Positions 44,713 to 52,396 of a stretch of 64,000 nt of DNA are shown one piece after another. The stretch comes from Flavobacterium reichenbachii (GTDB lineage Bacteria > Bacteroidota > Bacteroidia > Flavobacteriales > Flavobacteriaceae), in NCBI RefSeq assembly GCF_002217435.1, contig NZ_MUHF01000031.1, positions 1 to 64,000 of the forward strand. Direction: 5' to 3'. The notes under the pieces are model-generated. The model did no database searches and had not been told where the DNA came from. It saw only the letters and a program-made list of their open reading frames with translations. A program made the position numbers and the translations under genes. The number at the start of each line of letters is the position of its first letter. The stretch's first letter is position 1.

Positions 44713-45495
44713 TTATTTTACTTTCAAATCAATTTCTATCCAAACCGGAGCATGATCACTGGTTTTTTCCCAGCCGCGCACATGGCGATCTACACCTCCG
44801 GATTTTAATTTTTTAGCTATTTGAGGACTTAGCAAGAAATGATCAATTCTTAACCCAGCATCACGCTCGTAGGCATTTCTGAAATAATCCCAAAAAGTAT
44901 AAATTTTCTCATTTGGATATAAATTCCGAATAGCATCTGTCCAGCCCAGAGATACAAGCTCCTTAAAAGCTTGGCGGACTTCTGGTCTAAAAAGCGCATC
45001 GTTTATCCAGCGTTCCGGCTTATATACATCAAGTTCTGTCGGCATTACATTATAATCGCCTACTAAAATTACCGGAGTATTTAAACTTAAAAGAGTTTCG
45101 GCACGATTATGAAGTCTTTTAAACCAGTTTAATTTATATTCTAACTTAGGACCCGGAGCCGGATTCCCATTTGGCAGATAAAGACAGGCAATAACAACAC
45201 CATTTATAAGAGCTTCTATATAACGACTCTGAAGATCCTCTTCGTCGCCGGGCAGTGTTTTAGTTATTTCCTCAATTTCAATATTTTTAGATAATATAGC
45301 AACTCCATTCCATTGTTTTTGTCCGTGCCAGATAGCATTATAACCAGCCTCATTAATAGCTTTTATCGGGAATTTATCCTGAGGCGCTTTTAATTCCTGA
45401 AGACATACAATGTCTGGAGCAGTTTCTTCAAGCCACTTTAGCAAAACATTTAATCTGCCGTTTACTCCATTTACATTGTAGGTTGCTATTTTCAT
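44713..45495 (-). CDS. xth: Exodeoxyribonuclease III
   Basis: A 260-residue enzyme of the EEP nuclease superfamily that cuts DNA at abasic sites and removes nucleotides from 3' ends in base-excision repair. Motifs in order: MKIATYNVNGVNGRLNVLLK, IVCLQELKAPQDKFP with the metal-binding Glu, LVGDYNVMPTELDVY, LRIDHFLLSPQ and GWEKTSDHAPVWIEI with the catalytic Asp-His. Length is normal (E. coli Xth has 268). Transcribed alone. Confidence 0.95.
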   Translation of the reverse strand: MKIATYNVNGVNGRLNVLLKWLEETAPDIVCLQELKAPQDKFPIKAINEAGYNAIWHGQKQWNGVAILSKNIEIEEITKTLPGDEEDLQSRYIEALINGVVIACLYLPNGNPAPGPKLEYKLNWFKRLHNRAETLLSLNTPVILVGDYNVMPTELDVYKPERWINDALFRPEVRQAFKELVSLGWTDAIRNLYPNEKIYTFWDYFRNAYERDAGLRIDHFLLSPQIAKKLKSGGVDRHVRGWEKTSDHAPVWIEIDLKVK

Positions 45496-45630
45496 AATTC
45501 TTAATTGATTTCTATTTCTAATTTACAAATAATAATGATATTTTGCCTGAAATTATTATTTAAAGTTATAATTAAAGTAACTGGTTTTTAATAGATGATT
45601 GTCAAGTATTACACTTTATTAATATCTGCT

Positions 45631-47373
45631 TTATCTTCTCTCGCCAACCTGCTGGCGCCACATAGAATAGTAAAGTCCTTTTTGATCCAGTAATTCCTGA
45701 TGAGAGCCCGTTTCAGAAATTTTTCCTTTTTCTAAAACATAAATAGTATCAGCATGCATAATTGTAGAAAGGCGGTGCGCTATTAAAATAGTCATTCGTT
45801 TTCTGCTCAAAGAGATTTCTCTAATAGTGGCAGTAATTTGTTCTTCTGTTATAGAATCAAGTGCAGACGTAGCTTCATCAAAAATAAGAAGCTGTGGTTT
45901 TCGAAGTAATGCCCTGGCGATAGAAAGACGCTGTTTTTCTCCACCCGAAAGTTTCATGCCGCTTTCGCCTAAAACCGTATTTAATCCATGCGAAGCTTTC
46001 GCGATGAGTGCTGTCGCCGAAGCCTTATTCAAAGCTTCATTAATCTCGTCATCTGTAGCTGCGGGATTTACAAAAAGTAAATTCTCTTTTATCGATCCAG
46101 CGTATAACTGGGTGTCCTGAGTTACAAAACCAATTTGTCTTCGTAACGGATTGTATCGTATTTGATCTGAATTAATTTGATTAAAATAAATACCTCCATC
46201 TACAGGAACATAAAGACCTACAAGCAATTTTACTAATGTCGATTTTCCTGAGCCGGAAGGCCCGACAAATGCAATTGTTTTTCCTAAACTTATTTTGAAC
46301 GAAATATCATCAATGGCATTGTAAGTGGCAGTTTTGTGTTTGAATATTACGTTTCTAAATTCGAGATTTTCTAGTTTTTCAACCTCTATAGAATTTTCTG
46401 GACGTTTCTCTATCGGTCTGTTCATTAATCTGTCAAACGTTTTTAAAGAAGCGTCTGCCTCTCTGTAAAGTATAATCATGTTTCCTAAATCCTGAAGCGG
46501 CGTAAAAATAGCAGTCGATATAAACTGCATTGCAATGAGCTCGCCAGTAGTAAGTACTTTTCTAAAAATGAGCCATAATAAAATAAACAAAATAGACTGT
46601 TTAAGAAGATTAAGCATATTGCCCTGTAAAAAAGACAGTACACTTACTTTTTTAGCCTTTATCATTTCGAGATTGTATATTTTTAAAGTCTGCTGGTTCA
46701 TTCGTTTAATCTCAGAAAAAGTAAGGCCAAGACTTTTTACCAGTTCAATATTTCGCAGGCTTTCTGTAATTACGCCTGCCTGTTTATCCGTTTGCTTATT
46801 TATAGATTTCTGAATGCCTTTAATTCTCTTAGAAACCAAACCGGTCAGAGAACCTAGCAATAATACTCCAACAAAAAATACAGGAACAAGTAACCAGTTT
46901 TTATTGATGCTGTACCAGATCAGAAAACCAACTCCAATAAGAGAAGAGTACATTACATTGATAAAGGAATTTATAAAACGCTCAGAATCTGTTTTTACCT
47001 TTTGAAGTACAGAAAGCGTTGTACCGCTTCTGCTTTCTTCAAATTCCTGATATGAAAGCCTTAAAGTTTGTTTTAAACCATCATTAAAAATTGACATTCC
47101 AAAACCTGCAACAGCTTTTCTGGTAATATAATCCTGGGCAGCTTTACTTAATCTGGCCAATATTCCGATTCCGAGTGCTATACACAGCCAATATATTATT
47201 TCTGACAGTAATTCTTTTTCTTCGAGATTATTTTTATTTGTCGCGTATTGATCAATAATTTTTCCGAAGATTATCGGATCAATTAAAGTTAAAAGCTGTG
47301 CGATTCCTGCCAGTAATAATGCGAGAAAAATAAGATTACGATGTGGCTGTAGATATTTCCAGAGTATTTTCAT
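45631..47373 (-). CDS. ABC-type exporter, fused permease and ATPase (MsbA/MdlB-like)
   Basis: A 580-residue half-transporter that should work as a homodimer or heterodimer. Six transmembrane helices occupy about residues 14-300 (LIFLALLLAGIAQLLTLI, WLLVPVFFVGVLLLGSL, ILFILLWLIF). The ATPase domain has Walker A GPSGSGKST (371-379), Q-loop FVTQDTQLYAGSIKENL, signature KLSGGEKQRLSIARALL, Walker B LLIFDEATSALD and the H-loop ILIAHRLSTI. Such exporters move lipids, drugs or peptides; the substrate cannot be told from sequence. No adjacent partner gene. Confidence 0.93.
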   Translation of the reverse strand: MKILWKYLQPHRNLIFLALLLAGIAQLLTLIDPIIFGKIIDQYATNKNNLEEKELLSEIIYWLCIALGIGILARLSKAAQDYITRKAVAGFGMSIFNDGLKQTLRLSYQEFEESRSGTTLSVLQKVKTDSERFINSFINVMYSSLIGVGFLIWYSINKNWLLVPVFFVGVLLLGSLTGLVSKRIKGIQKSINKQTDKQAGVITESLRNIELVKSLGLTFSEIKRMNQQTLKIYNLEMIKAKKVSVLSFLQGNMLNLLKQSILFILLWLIFRKVLTTGELIAMQFISTAIFTPLQDLGNMIILYREADASLKTFDRLMNRPIEKRPENSIEVEKLENLEFRNVIFKHKTATYNAIDDISFKISLGKTIAFVGPSGSGKSTLVKLLVGLYVPVDGGIYFNQINSDQIRYNPLRRQIGFVTQDTQLYAGSIKENLLFVNPAATDDEINEALNKASATALIAKASHGLNTVLGESGMKLSGGEKQRLSIARALLRKPQLLIFDEATSALDSITEEQITATIREISLSRKRMTILIAHRLSTIMHADTIYVLEKGKISETGSHQELLDQKGLYYSMWRQQVGERR

Positions 47374-47458
47374 TAAGAATTTCTTTTAGAAGAAATCTAA
47401 AGTTAAGATTAAAATTCTGGATGGAGTTACATTTGCTTTTACATGATTTTAATATAAA

Positions 47459-47932
47459 TCATTTTTTGGCATTTTCCTTTAAAGTCTTTTTTCTTTGAAT
47501 AATGAAATTGTCAATTTTTTCAAGAAACTCGCTGTCAAATTCAGAATAAGCTCTCAAATGATATTTCTCGTCTCGCTGGCGCATCACCAAACGAATTTTT
47601 TGCACCATCAGCCAGATTGGCTCATAGCGTTTGTGGCCTAATAAATATTGAATTTTTAGAATTGATATTTTTCTTTTTGAAAGGGTGATCAGTTCAATAC
47701 AAATCATCCAATGCCTAATTGGGAGATTAGAGTTTTCCATTACAGTACCGGAGCGCAAACTCAGACGGCTGCCGCATTTTTTGCATTGAAATTTCAAATC
47801 AATACTTCTAAAAGAGTGTTCGTTATGATTGCATTTTTTACAAACCAGACCATTTTCAAGACGTTTGTTTTTGAATTCCTCGATGCAGGTAGATTCATCA
47901 GGATATTTTTCGAAAAACGCTCGTAACTCCAT
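47459..47932 (-). CDS. Zinc-ribbon / HTH protein resembling the IS1595 transposase N-terminus
   Basis: A 157-residue protein. A zinc ribbon with paired cysteines (LVCKKCNHNEHSF and FQCKKCGSRLSL) and the following phrase RSGTVMENSNLPIRHWMICI match the N-terminal domain of IS1595-type (ISXO2-like) transposases. A helix-turn-helix-like part follows (KRKISILKIQYLLGHKRYEP). The DDE nuclease domain that should come next is absent; the protein ends in a Lys-rich tail. No terminal inverted repeats or target duplications are seen around it. It is either a decayed transposase or a domesticated DNA-binding protein. Confidence 0.7.
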   Translation of the reverse strand: MELRAFFEKYPDESTCIEEFKNKRLENGLVCKKCNHNEHSFRSIDLKFQCKKCGSRLSLRSGTVMENSNLPIRHWMICIELITLSKRKISILKIQYLLGHKRYEPIWLMVQKIRLVMRQRDEKYHLRAYSEFDSEFLEKIDNFIIQRKKTLKENAKK

Positions 47933-48002
47933 TCTTACAATTTGAAAATTATACTTTAAATATAATTTAATCTGCTTAAGAAATACATACTTCTAAAAAC
48001 AA

Positions 48003-48032
48003 AAAAGGAATATTCAATCGAATATTCCTTTT
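48003..48032 (-). terminator. Terminator of the roadblock-like gene
   Basis: A perfect 13-bp stem (48003-48015 with 48020-48032) with a 4-base loop, A/T runs on both sides, 24 bases after the stop codon of the gene ending at 48056. Confidence 0.85.
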
Positions 48033-48055
48033 GTAATTATGGTAAAAACTTGATT

Positions 48056-48433
48056 TTAAAGTTTTTGCGCTATTTCTTTTTTATACTTGTTTAAGATAGA
48101 CTTTGTCATTCCTAAATTAGCCTTTGTAGAATCTACCGCCAGGTAAATGAAATATTCTCCATTATCAGAAACATCAATAATATGAATTTGAGATGTTAAA
48201 GTAATCATGACATTATCAATTTCCTGATTGTGTAAATTTAATGCTTTGATCGCGTTCATTTTTGCTTTTACCACCTCAAGGTTAAAAGCAGATGCCAATT
48301 CCGGATCAAAATCTGAAAGTACAGAGTGTGAGTAAAAAGACATTCCACTTTTTATTTCTGCAACCGAAACTGCAATAAAACCTGGTACGTTTGTTTTAAG
48401 ATCTTCTCCAAATTGTTTTAAAAAATCAGACAT
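48056..48433 (-). CDS. Roadblock/LC7-like small protein
   Basis: A 125-residue protein without signal peptide. The arrangement helix (FLKQFGEDLKTNVPG), two strands (FIAVSVAEIKSGMSFYSHS), long helix (ASAFNLEVVKAKMNAIKALN), three strands (VMITLTSQIHIIDV, EYFIYLAVDSTKANL) and a C-terminal helix fits the roadblock/longin fold. Bacterial roadblock proteins regulate small Ras-like GTPases such as MglA, but no GTPase gene is adjacent. It has its own terminator and appears monocistronic. Confidence 0.65.
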   Translation of the reverse strand: MSDFLKQFGEDLKTNVPGFIAVSVAEIKSGMSFYSHSVLSDFDPELASAFNLEVVKAKMNAIKALNLHNQEIDNVMITLTSQIHIIDVSDNGEYFIYLAVDSTKANLGMTKSILNKYKKEIAQKL

Positions 48434-48767
48434 AGTTATGAATTTAAATTTGCTTATTAAAATTGTATTCTCTTAGATTTCGCGCAAAATTAAATATAGA
48501 TTATTATAAAATTATCCGCTATTCGTACCGGACTGCTTTATTTAAATGAATTAATTAAAAAATATTCAGTTTTAAGGAATATGAACTATTTTTCTTATTC
48601 AAAACAGCACTCTTAATTCCTTTTTTTAAGCTGTATGGAGAGAACTTCTTTACTTAATTATAAGCAGGTTTTCTCCTTTAAAAAATTTTATAATAGAGAT
48701 TTGATAAAAATAGAAGAAGTATATTGAAGCATTTTTTTTACATTTAACAGATCTTAAATCTGATAAT
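48434..48767. other. Divergent intergenic region
   Basis: A 334-base AT-rich gap between the roadblock-like gene (left) and the dienelactone hydrolase gene (right). On the minus strand TAATTTTG (complement of 48485-48492) fits a -7 box about 50 bases before the roadblock gene, without a spaced -33. Nothing else stands out. Confidence 0.4.
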
Positions 48768-49658
48768 ATGGACTTACCAAAAAAAGAAGAAATTAAGCAG
48801 GAAGTATTTGATCTGTATGATGATTATGCTCACAACAGACTTTCTCGTCGTGATTTTGTACAAAAATTATCTCTTTATGCTGTAGGTGCACTTACCGTGC
48901 CGGCATTGTTGAGTTTTCTCTCACCAGATTATGTAGAAAATTTGCAAATAAAGCCTAATGATCCCAGAATTACAGAAACCTATATAAATTATAATTCTCC
49001 AAAAGGCGGCGGTACAATCAAAGCATTATTGTGTATTCCTAAAGATCATAAAAAGAGGGTGGGAGGTGTAGTTGTTGTACACGAAAACAGAGGATTAAAT
49101 CCTTACATTGAAGATGTAGCAAGAAGAGCAGCATTGGCAGGATTTATAAGTCTTGCTCCAGATGCGTTAAGTCCGCTAGGCGGCTATCCAGGAAACGATG
49201 ATAAAGGACGCGAAATGCAGAGCACAAGAAATAGAAATGAAATGCTGGAAGATTTTATTGCTGGCGCAGAATATCTCAAAAATCATGAATTCTGCAACAA
49301 AAAAGTTGGAGTAGTAGGGTTTTGTTTTGGAGGATGGATCTCTAATATGATGGCTGTCAGAGTACCGGATTTAGCGGCAGCTGTACCTTTTTATGGAGGG
49401 CAGCCAACGGCGCAGGAAGTTCCAAATATTAAGGCACCGCTGCAATTGCATTATGCAGGATTAGATACTAAAGTCACAGATGGATGGCCCGCTTATGAAG
49501 AAGCCCTAAAAGCGAACAATAAAGAATATACAGCTTATATCTATCCTAATGTTAACCACGGTTTTCATAACGATTCGACACCGCGCTACGATAAAGCTGC
49601 AGCAGAATTAGCATGGAAACGTACCATTGATTTTTTTAATGAAAAATTATCAAAATAG
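48768..49658 (+). CDS. Dienelactone hydrolase-family alpha/beta hydrolase, likely exported
   Basis: A 296-residue protein. The N-terminal part has a twin-arginine-like motif (LSRRDFVQKLSLYAVGALTV), suggesting Tat export or membrane anchoring. The hydrolase domain (80-296) has the DLH nucleophile elbow GFCFGG with Cys186, the Asp in HYAGLDTKVTDGWPAY and the His in NVNHGFHND. These enzymes hydrolyse lactones or other esters; the natural substrate is unknown. A small cytochrome c gene follows after 39 bases and is possibly cotranscribed. Confidence 0.88.
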   Translation: MDLPKKEEIKQEVFDLYDDYAHNRLSRRDFVQKLSLYAVGALTVPALLSFLSPDYVENLQIKPNDPRITETYINYNSPKGGGTIKALLCIPKDHKKRVGGVVVVHENRGLNPYIEDVARRAALAGFISLAPDALSPLGGYPGNDDKGREMQSTRNRNEMLEDFIAGAEYLKNHEFCNKKVGVVGFCFGGWISNMMAVRVPDLAAAVPFYGGQPTAQEVPNIKAPLQLHYAGLDTKVTDGWPAYEEALKANNKEYTAYIYPNVNHGFHNDSTPRYDKAAAELAWKRTIDFFNEKLSK

Positions 49659-49697
49659 TTTTGTGTTGAATTATAAGATCCTTATTTTTTATTGAAT

Positions 49698-50108
49698 ATG
49701 ATTAGAACAATATTTTTGTATGCAGTCGGTTTTCTGATTTTTACACTGGCTGTGTTTTGTTTTTTATTTAATAGTAATCAACCAGTTCAATTAGGGTGTG
49801 CGACTCATTCACCGCAATATTTTTGCGGTACTAAAGATACTCCACAAGATGCCGTGGCGGGAAAAGAAGTATTCAATAGAACTTGTGCGGCATGCCATAA
49901 ATTAGATGCTAAATCTACAGGCCCTGCTTTAAGAAATACGGATTCTATTATTTTTAAAAAATGGATAATAGAAAGAAATGCAAAAATTGACACCACAAAG
50001 CTTTACAAACAAGCAATCGATTATCATCGGTATCTAGCTAAAGAAAGTATGGATTCTTTGGATATAGAAAACCTGTATCATTTTATTAATCGAAAACCTG
50101 TTTATTAA
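49698..50108 (+). CDS. Small membrane-anchored c-type cytochrome
   Basis: ATG at 49698 chosen over the TTG at 49692; 136 residues. A single N-terminal membrane segment (IFLYAVGFLIFTLAVFCFLF) anchors it with the rest in the periplasm. The haem-binding motif is CAACH (Cys63, Cys66, His67) in VFNRTCAACHKLDAKSTGPA, typical of class I cytochrome c. The axial methionine is probably in the KESMDSLDIE region. It carries single electrons, but its partner is not evident. Confidence 0.88.
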   Translation: MIRTIFLYAVGFLIFTLAVFCFLFNSNQPVQLGCATHSPQYFCGTKDTPQDAVAGKEVFNRTCAACHKLDAKSTGPALRNTDSIIFKKWIIERNAKIDTTKLYKQAIDYHRYLAKESMDSLDIENLYHFINRKPVY

Positions 50109-50129
50109 TATGGATTAAAAGCTGTTAAA

Positions 50130-50759
50130 TTATTTTTGAACTTCTTTGATAGTCTGAACAAAAGCTTCTACAGGCTGTGCCCCAGAAACAGCATATTTGC
50201 GATCAAAAACAAAGAAAGGAACGCCTTGAACGCCAATTTCTTGTGCTTCGGCGATATCATCCTGAACTTCTTTTAAAAATTGATTTTCATTTTTCAGAAG
50301 TTCTAAAACTTCGTTTTGATCTATTCCCGCTTTATACGCCAATTCAATTAATGTTGGTCCGTCATTTAGATCTCTTCCTTCAGTAAAATAAGCCTTAAAG
50401 AAAATTTCCTCCATTGCATCTCCTAACTTTTTGGTTTTTGCTAATTGAATGATTCTATGCGCTTCCAACGAATTCGAAATAACAGCTTTTTCAAAATGAT
50501 AATCTAAACCAACGCTTTTTGCACGTTCAGTTACACCTTTGTGCATTTCTATTGATTGTTCTACAGACATGCCTTTTCTCTCGGCTAGAAACGTATATAC
50601 ATCTTTGCCGGATTGCGGTGTAATGGTTGGATCAAGTTGAAAACTTTTCCACTCAATTTCAAATTCATTGTTAGGAAATTGAGCCAAAGCCGATTCCAAT
50701 TGTCTTTTTCCGATATAACAAAACGGACACATGATGTCCGACCAAATTTCTATTTTCAT
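50130..50759 (-). CDS. DsbA-family oxidoreductase, FrnE-like
   Basis: A 209-residue cytosolic thioredoxin-fold protein with an inserted helical domain. The redox motif CPFC is at residues 11-14 (IWSDIMCPFCYIGKRQ). Other FrnE-type features are EWKSFQLDPTI, SLEAHRIIQLAKTKKLGDAM and the cis-Pro loop GVQGVPFFVFDRKYAVSGAQ. Family members act as disulfide isomerases or in polyketide and stress pathways; the exact role here is open. It ends close to the convergent cytochrome gene. Confidence 0.9.
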   Translation of the reverse strand: MKIEIWSDIMCPFCYIGKRQLESALAQFPNNEFEIEWKSFQLDPTITPQSGKDVYTFLAERKGMSVEQSIEMHKGVTERAKSVGLDYHFEKAVISNSLEAHRIIQLAKTKKLGDAMEEIFFKAYFTEGRDLNDGPTLIELAYKAGIDQNEVLELLKNENQFLKEVQDDIAEAQEIGVQGVPFFVFDRKYAVSGAQPVEAFVQTIKEVQK

Positions 50760-50802
50760 ACTGCAAAGTTAAAGAAAATTTGTTTTAGGTTTTTATTTGT
50801 TT

Positions 50803-51014
50803 AAAGTTTCAGGTTTCAAGTTTCAGGTTTGTACGTATTGTGTTTTATTACCGCAAAGGCACAAAGGTTTACGCAAAGTTCGCAAAGCTTTGTGAACTTT
50901 ATATTTTATAAAACGTTATAAACACGAGAAAAAAAACTTTTGCGTGCTTTGCGGTAAAATCTAAAAAAGTTAATCGCATTTCAAACCTGAAACTTGAAAC
51001 CTCAAACCTGAAAC
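50803..51014. repeat. Nested intergenic inverted-repeat element
   Basis: The outer arms are a perfect 20-base inverted repeat (50811-50830 with 50983-51002), made of tandem GTTTCA-type units. Inside, TTACCGCAAAG (50848-50858) pairs with CTTTGCGGTAA (50947-50957). In the centre a 26-base near-perfect palindrome without a loop (50875-50900) consists of AAAGTTCGCAAAG and its complement with one mismatch. The layout is of the REP/MITE type; no transposase is encoded. Confidence 0.75.
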
Positions 51015-51033
51015 AAAAAAAAATCCCAAACTA

Positions 51034-51069
51034 AAAAACCGCAACTCTTATAAAAGAATTGCGGTTTTT
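51034..51069 (-). terminator. Terminator of the gldF-gldG-dnaN run
   Basis: AAAAACCGCAA (51034-51044) pairs perfectly with TTGCGGTTTTT (51059-51069), and inner bases extend the stem with one mismatch. It lies 103 bases after the dnaN stop on the minus strand. Confidence 0.85.
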
Positions 51070-51171
51070 AGGTATAAAAAATGGTTGGTTAATAGCGATA
51101 TTTTTTTTTACAATGATATATCTTTAAATTTAAACTAAAAAATATCCCTGTAACAAAAAGAAGTTTTGATG

Positions 51172-52290
51172 TTAACTATTTAACATCACGGGCATTACAA
51201 GCATAGTAACTGTTTCTCCTTCTTCTAGACCGTCAACAGGAGTTAGAATTCCGGCTCTGTTTGGTAATGACATTTCAAGCATAATCATATCTGACTGCAG
51301 GTTTGTAAGCATTTCTGTTAAGAAACGAGAATTGAAACCAATTTGCAAATCATCTCCTTGATAATCACAAGTCAATCTTTCTTCTGCTTTGTTTGAGTAG
51401 TCAATATCTTCAGCAGATACATTTAATTCTGCTCCTGCAATTTTTAAACGAATTTGGTGCGTAGTTTTGTTTGAGAAAATCGCAACACGACGAACAGAAC
51501 TTAAAAATAAAGAACGATCAATCATTAATTTATTTGGATTTTCTTTTGGAATAACCGCTTCGTAATTTGGGTATTTTCCATCAATCAAACGACACATTAA
51601 GATATAGTTGTCAAATGAGAAAGTCGCATTTGAGTCGTTGTATTCAATTTTTACTTCAGCATCAGAAGATCCTAAAATACTTTTTAAAATATTCAAAGGT
51701 TTCTTAGGCATGATAAAATCTGCAACCTGAGATGCTTTTACATCTGTACGCGCATATTTTACCAGTTTGTGTGCGTCTGTTGCAACAAAGATTAAACCTT
51801 CTGGAGAGAACTGGAAAAATACTCCAGACATTACCGGACGTAAATCATCGTTTCCGGCAGCAAAAATAGTTTTACTAACCGCAGTTGCCAATACTTCTGC
51901 AGGAACTAAAGTTACAGATGGCTCCTCTAGATGTACAGCTTTAGGAAATTCTTCTCCGGCTGCATATGCTAAAGCATATTTTCCAGAATTTGAACTAATT
52001 TCTACTGTATTATTGTCTTCAACTGTAAAAGTTAAAGGCTGTTCTGGAAAAGTTTTTAAAATTTCAAGTAAAAGTTTAGCAGGCACAGCCACACTTCCTT
52101 TACTTGTAGAATCGATCGATAATGAAGCAGACATTGTCGTTTCAAGATCAGAAGACGAAACTGTCAATTCATTATTGTCTAGTTCAAATAAAAAGTTATC
52201 TAAAATAGGCAGTGTATTGTTACTGTTGATAACACTACCTAAAACTTGTAATTGTTTTAATAAGTACGAACTCGATACTATAAATTTCAT
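51172..52290 (-). CDS. dnaN: DNA polymerase III subunit beta (sliding clamp)
   Basis: A 372-residue clamp protein with three repeated domains. It starts MKFIVSSSYLLKQLQVLGSV; NTLPILDNFLFEL, PAKLLLEILKTFPEQPLTFT, VMSGVFFQFSPEGLIFVATD and the C-terminal VTMLVMPVML are typical. The ring-shaped dimer tethers the replicase to DNA. Length is the usual value. It lies downstream of gldF and gldG on the same strand, with 106 bases between gldG and dnaN, and not next to dnaA as in many other phyla. Confidence 0.97.
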   Translation of the reverse strand: MKFIVSSSYLLKQLQVLGSVINSNNTLPILDNFLFELDNNELTVSSSDLETTMSASLSIDSTSKGSVAVPAKLLLEILKTFPEQPLTFTVEDNNTVEISSNSGKYALAYAAGEEFPKAVHLEEPSVTLVPAEVLATAVSKTIFAAGNDDLRPVMSGVFFQFSPEGLIFVATDAHKLVKYARTDVKASQVADFIMPKKPLNILKSILGSSDAEVKIEYNDSNATFSFDNYILMCRLIDGKYPNYEAVIPKENPNKLMIDRSLFLSSVRRVAIFSNKTTHQIRLKIAGAELNVSAEDIDYSNKAEERLTCDYQGDDLQIGFNSRFLTEMLTNLQSDMIMLEMSLPNRAGILTPVDGLEEGETVTMLVMPVMLNS

Positions 52291-52396
52291 CTGTTTTATT
52301 TTATTTTTTGATGTTTCTTTAGTTATTAATGACTAAATATACTGATTACAAATATATCGTAAACTATCTAAAGTATTACATTTTTTTTATTAACAT

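Larger units (their letters stand above)
50760..51171. other. Intergenic region with inverted-repeat element
   Basis: This 412-base gap between two minus-strand genes contains the nested inverted repeat at 50803-51014 and the dnaN terminator at 51034-51069, both listed separately. No ORF is supported. Confidence 0.7.

Noticed and set aside
46535..47005. Two plus-strand ORFs within the ABC exporter gene
   Set aside because: They lie antisense to the transmembrane region of a clearly recognisable transporter and have no start-site or family support.
47459..47932. Complete insertion sequence
   Set aside because: The transposase catalytic domain, terminal inverted repeats and target-site duplication are all missing.
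50803..51014. CRISPR array
   Set aside because: The repeated GTTTCA units are only 6-8 bases long and inverted relative to each other, with no regular spacers and no cas genes.
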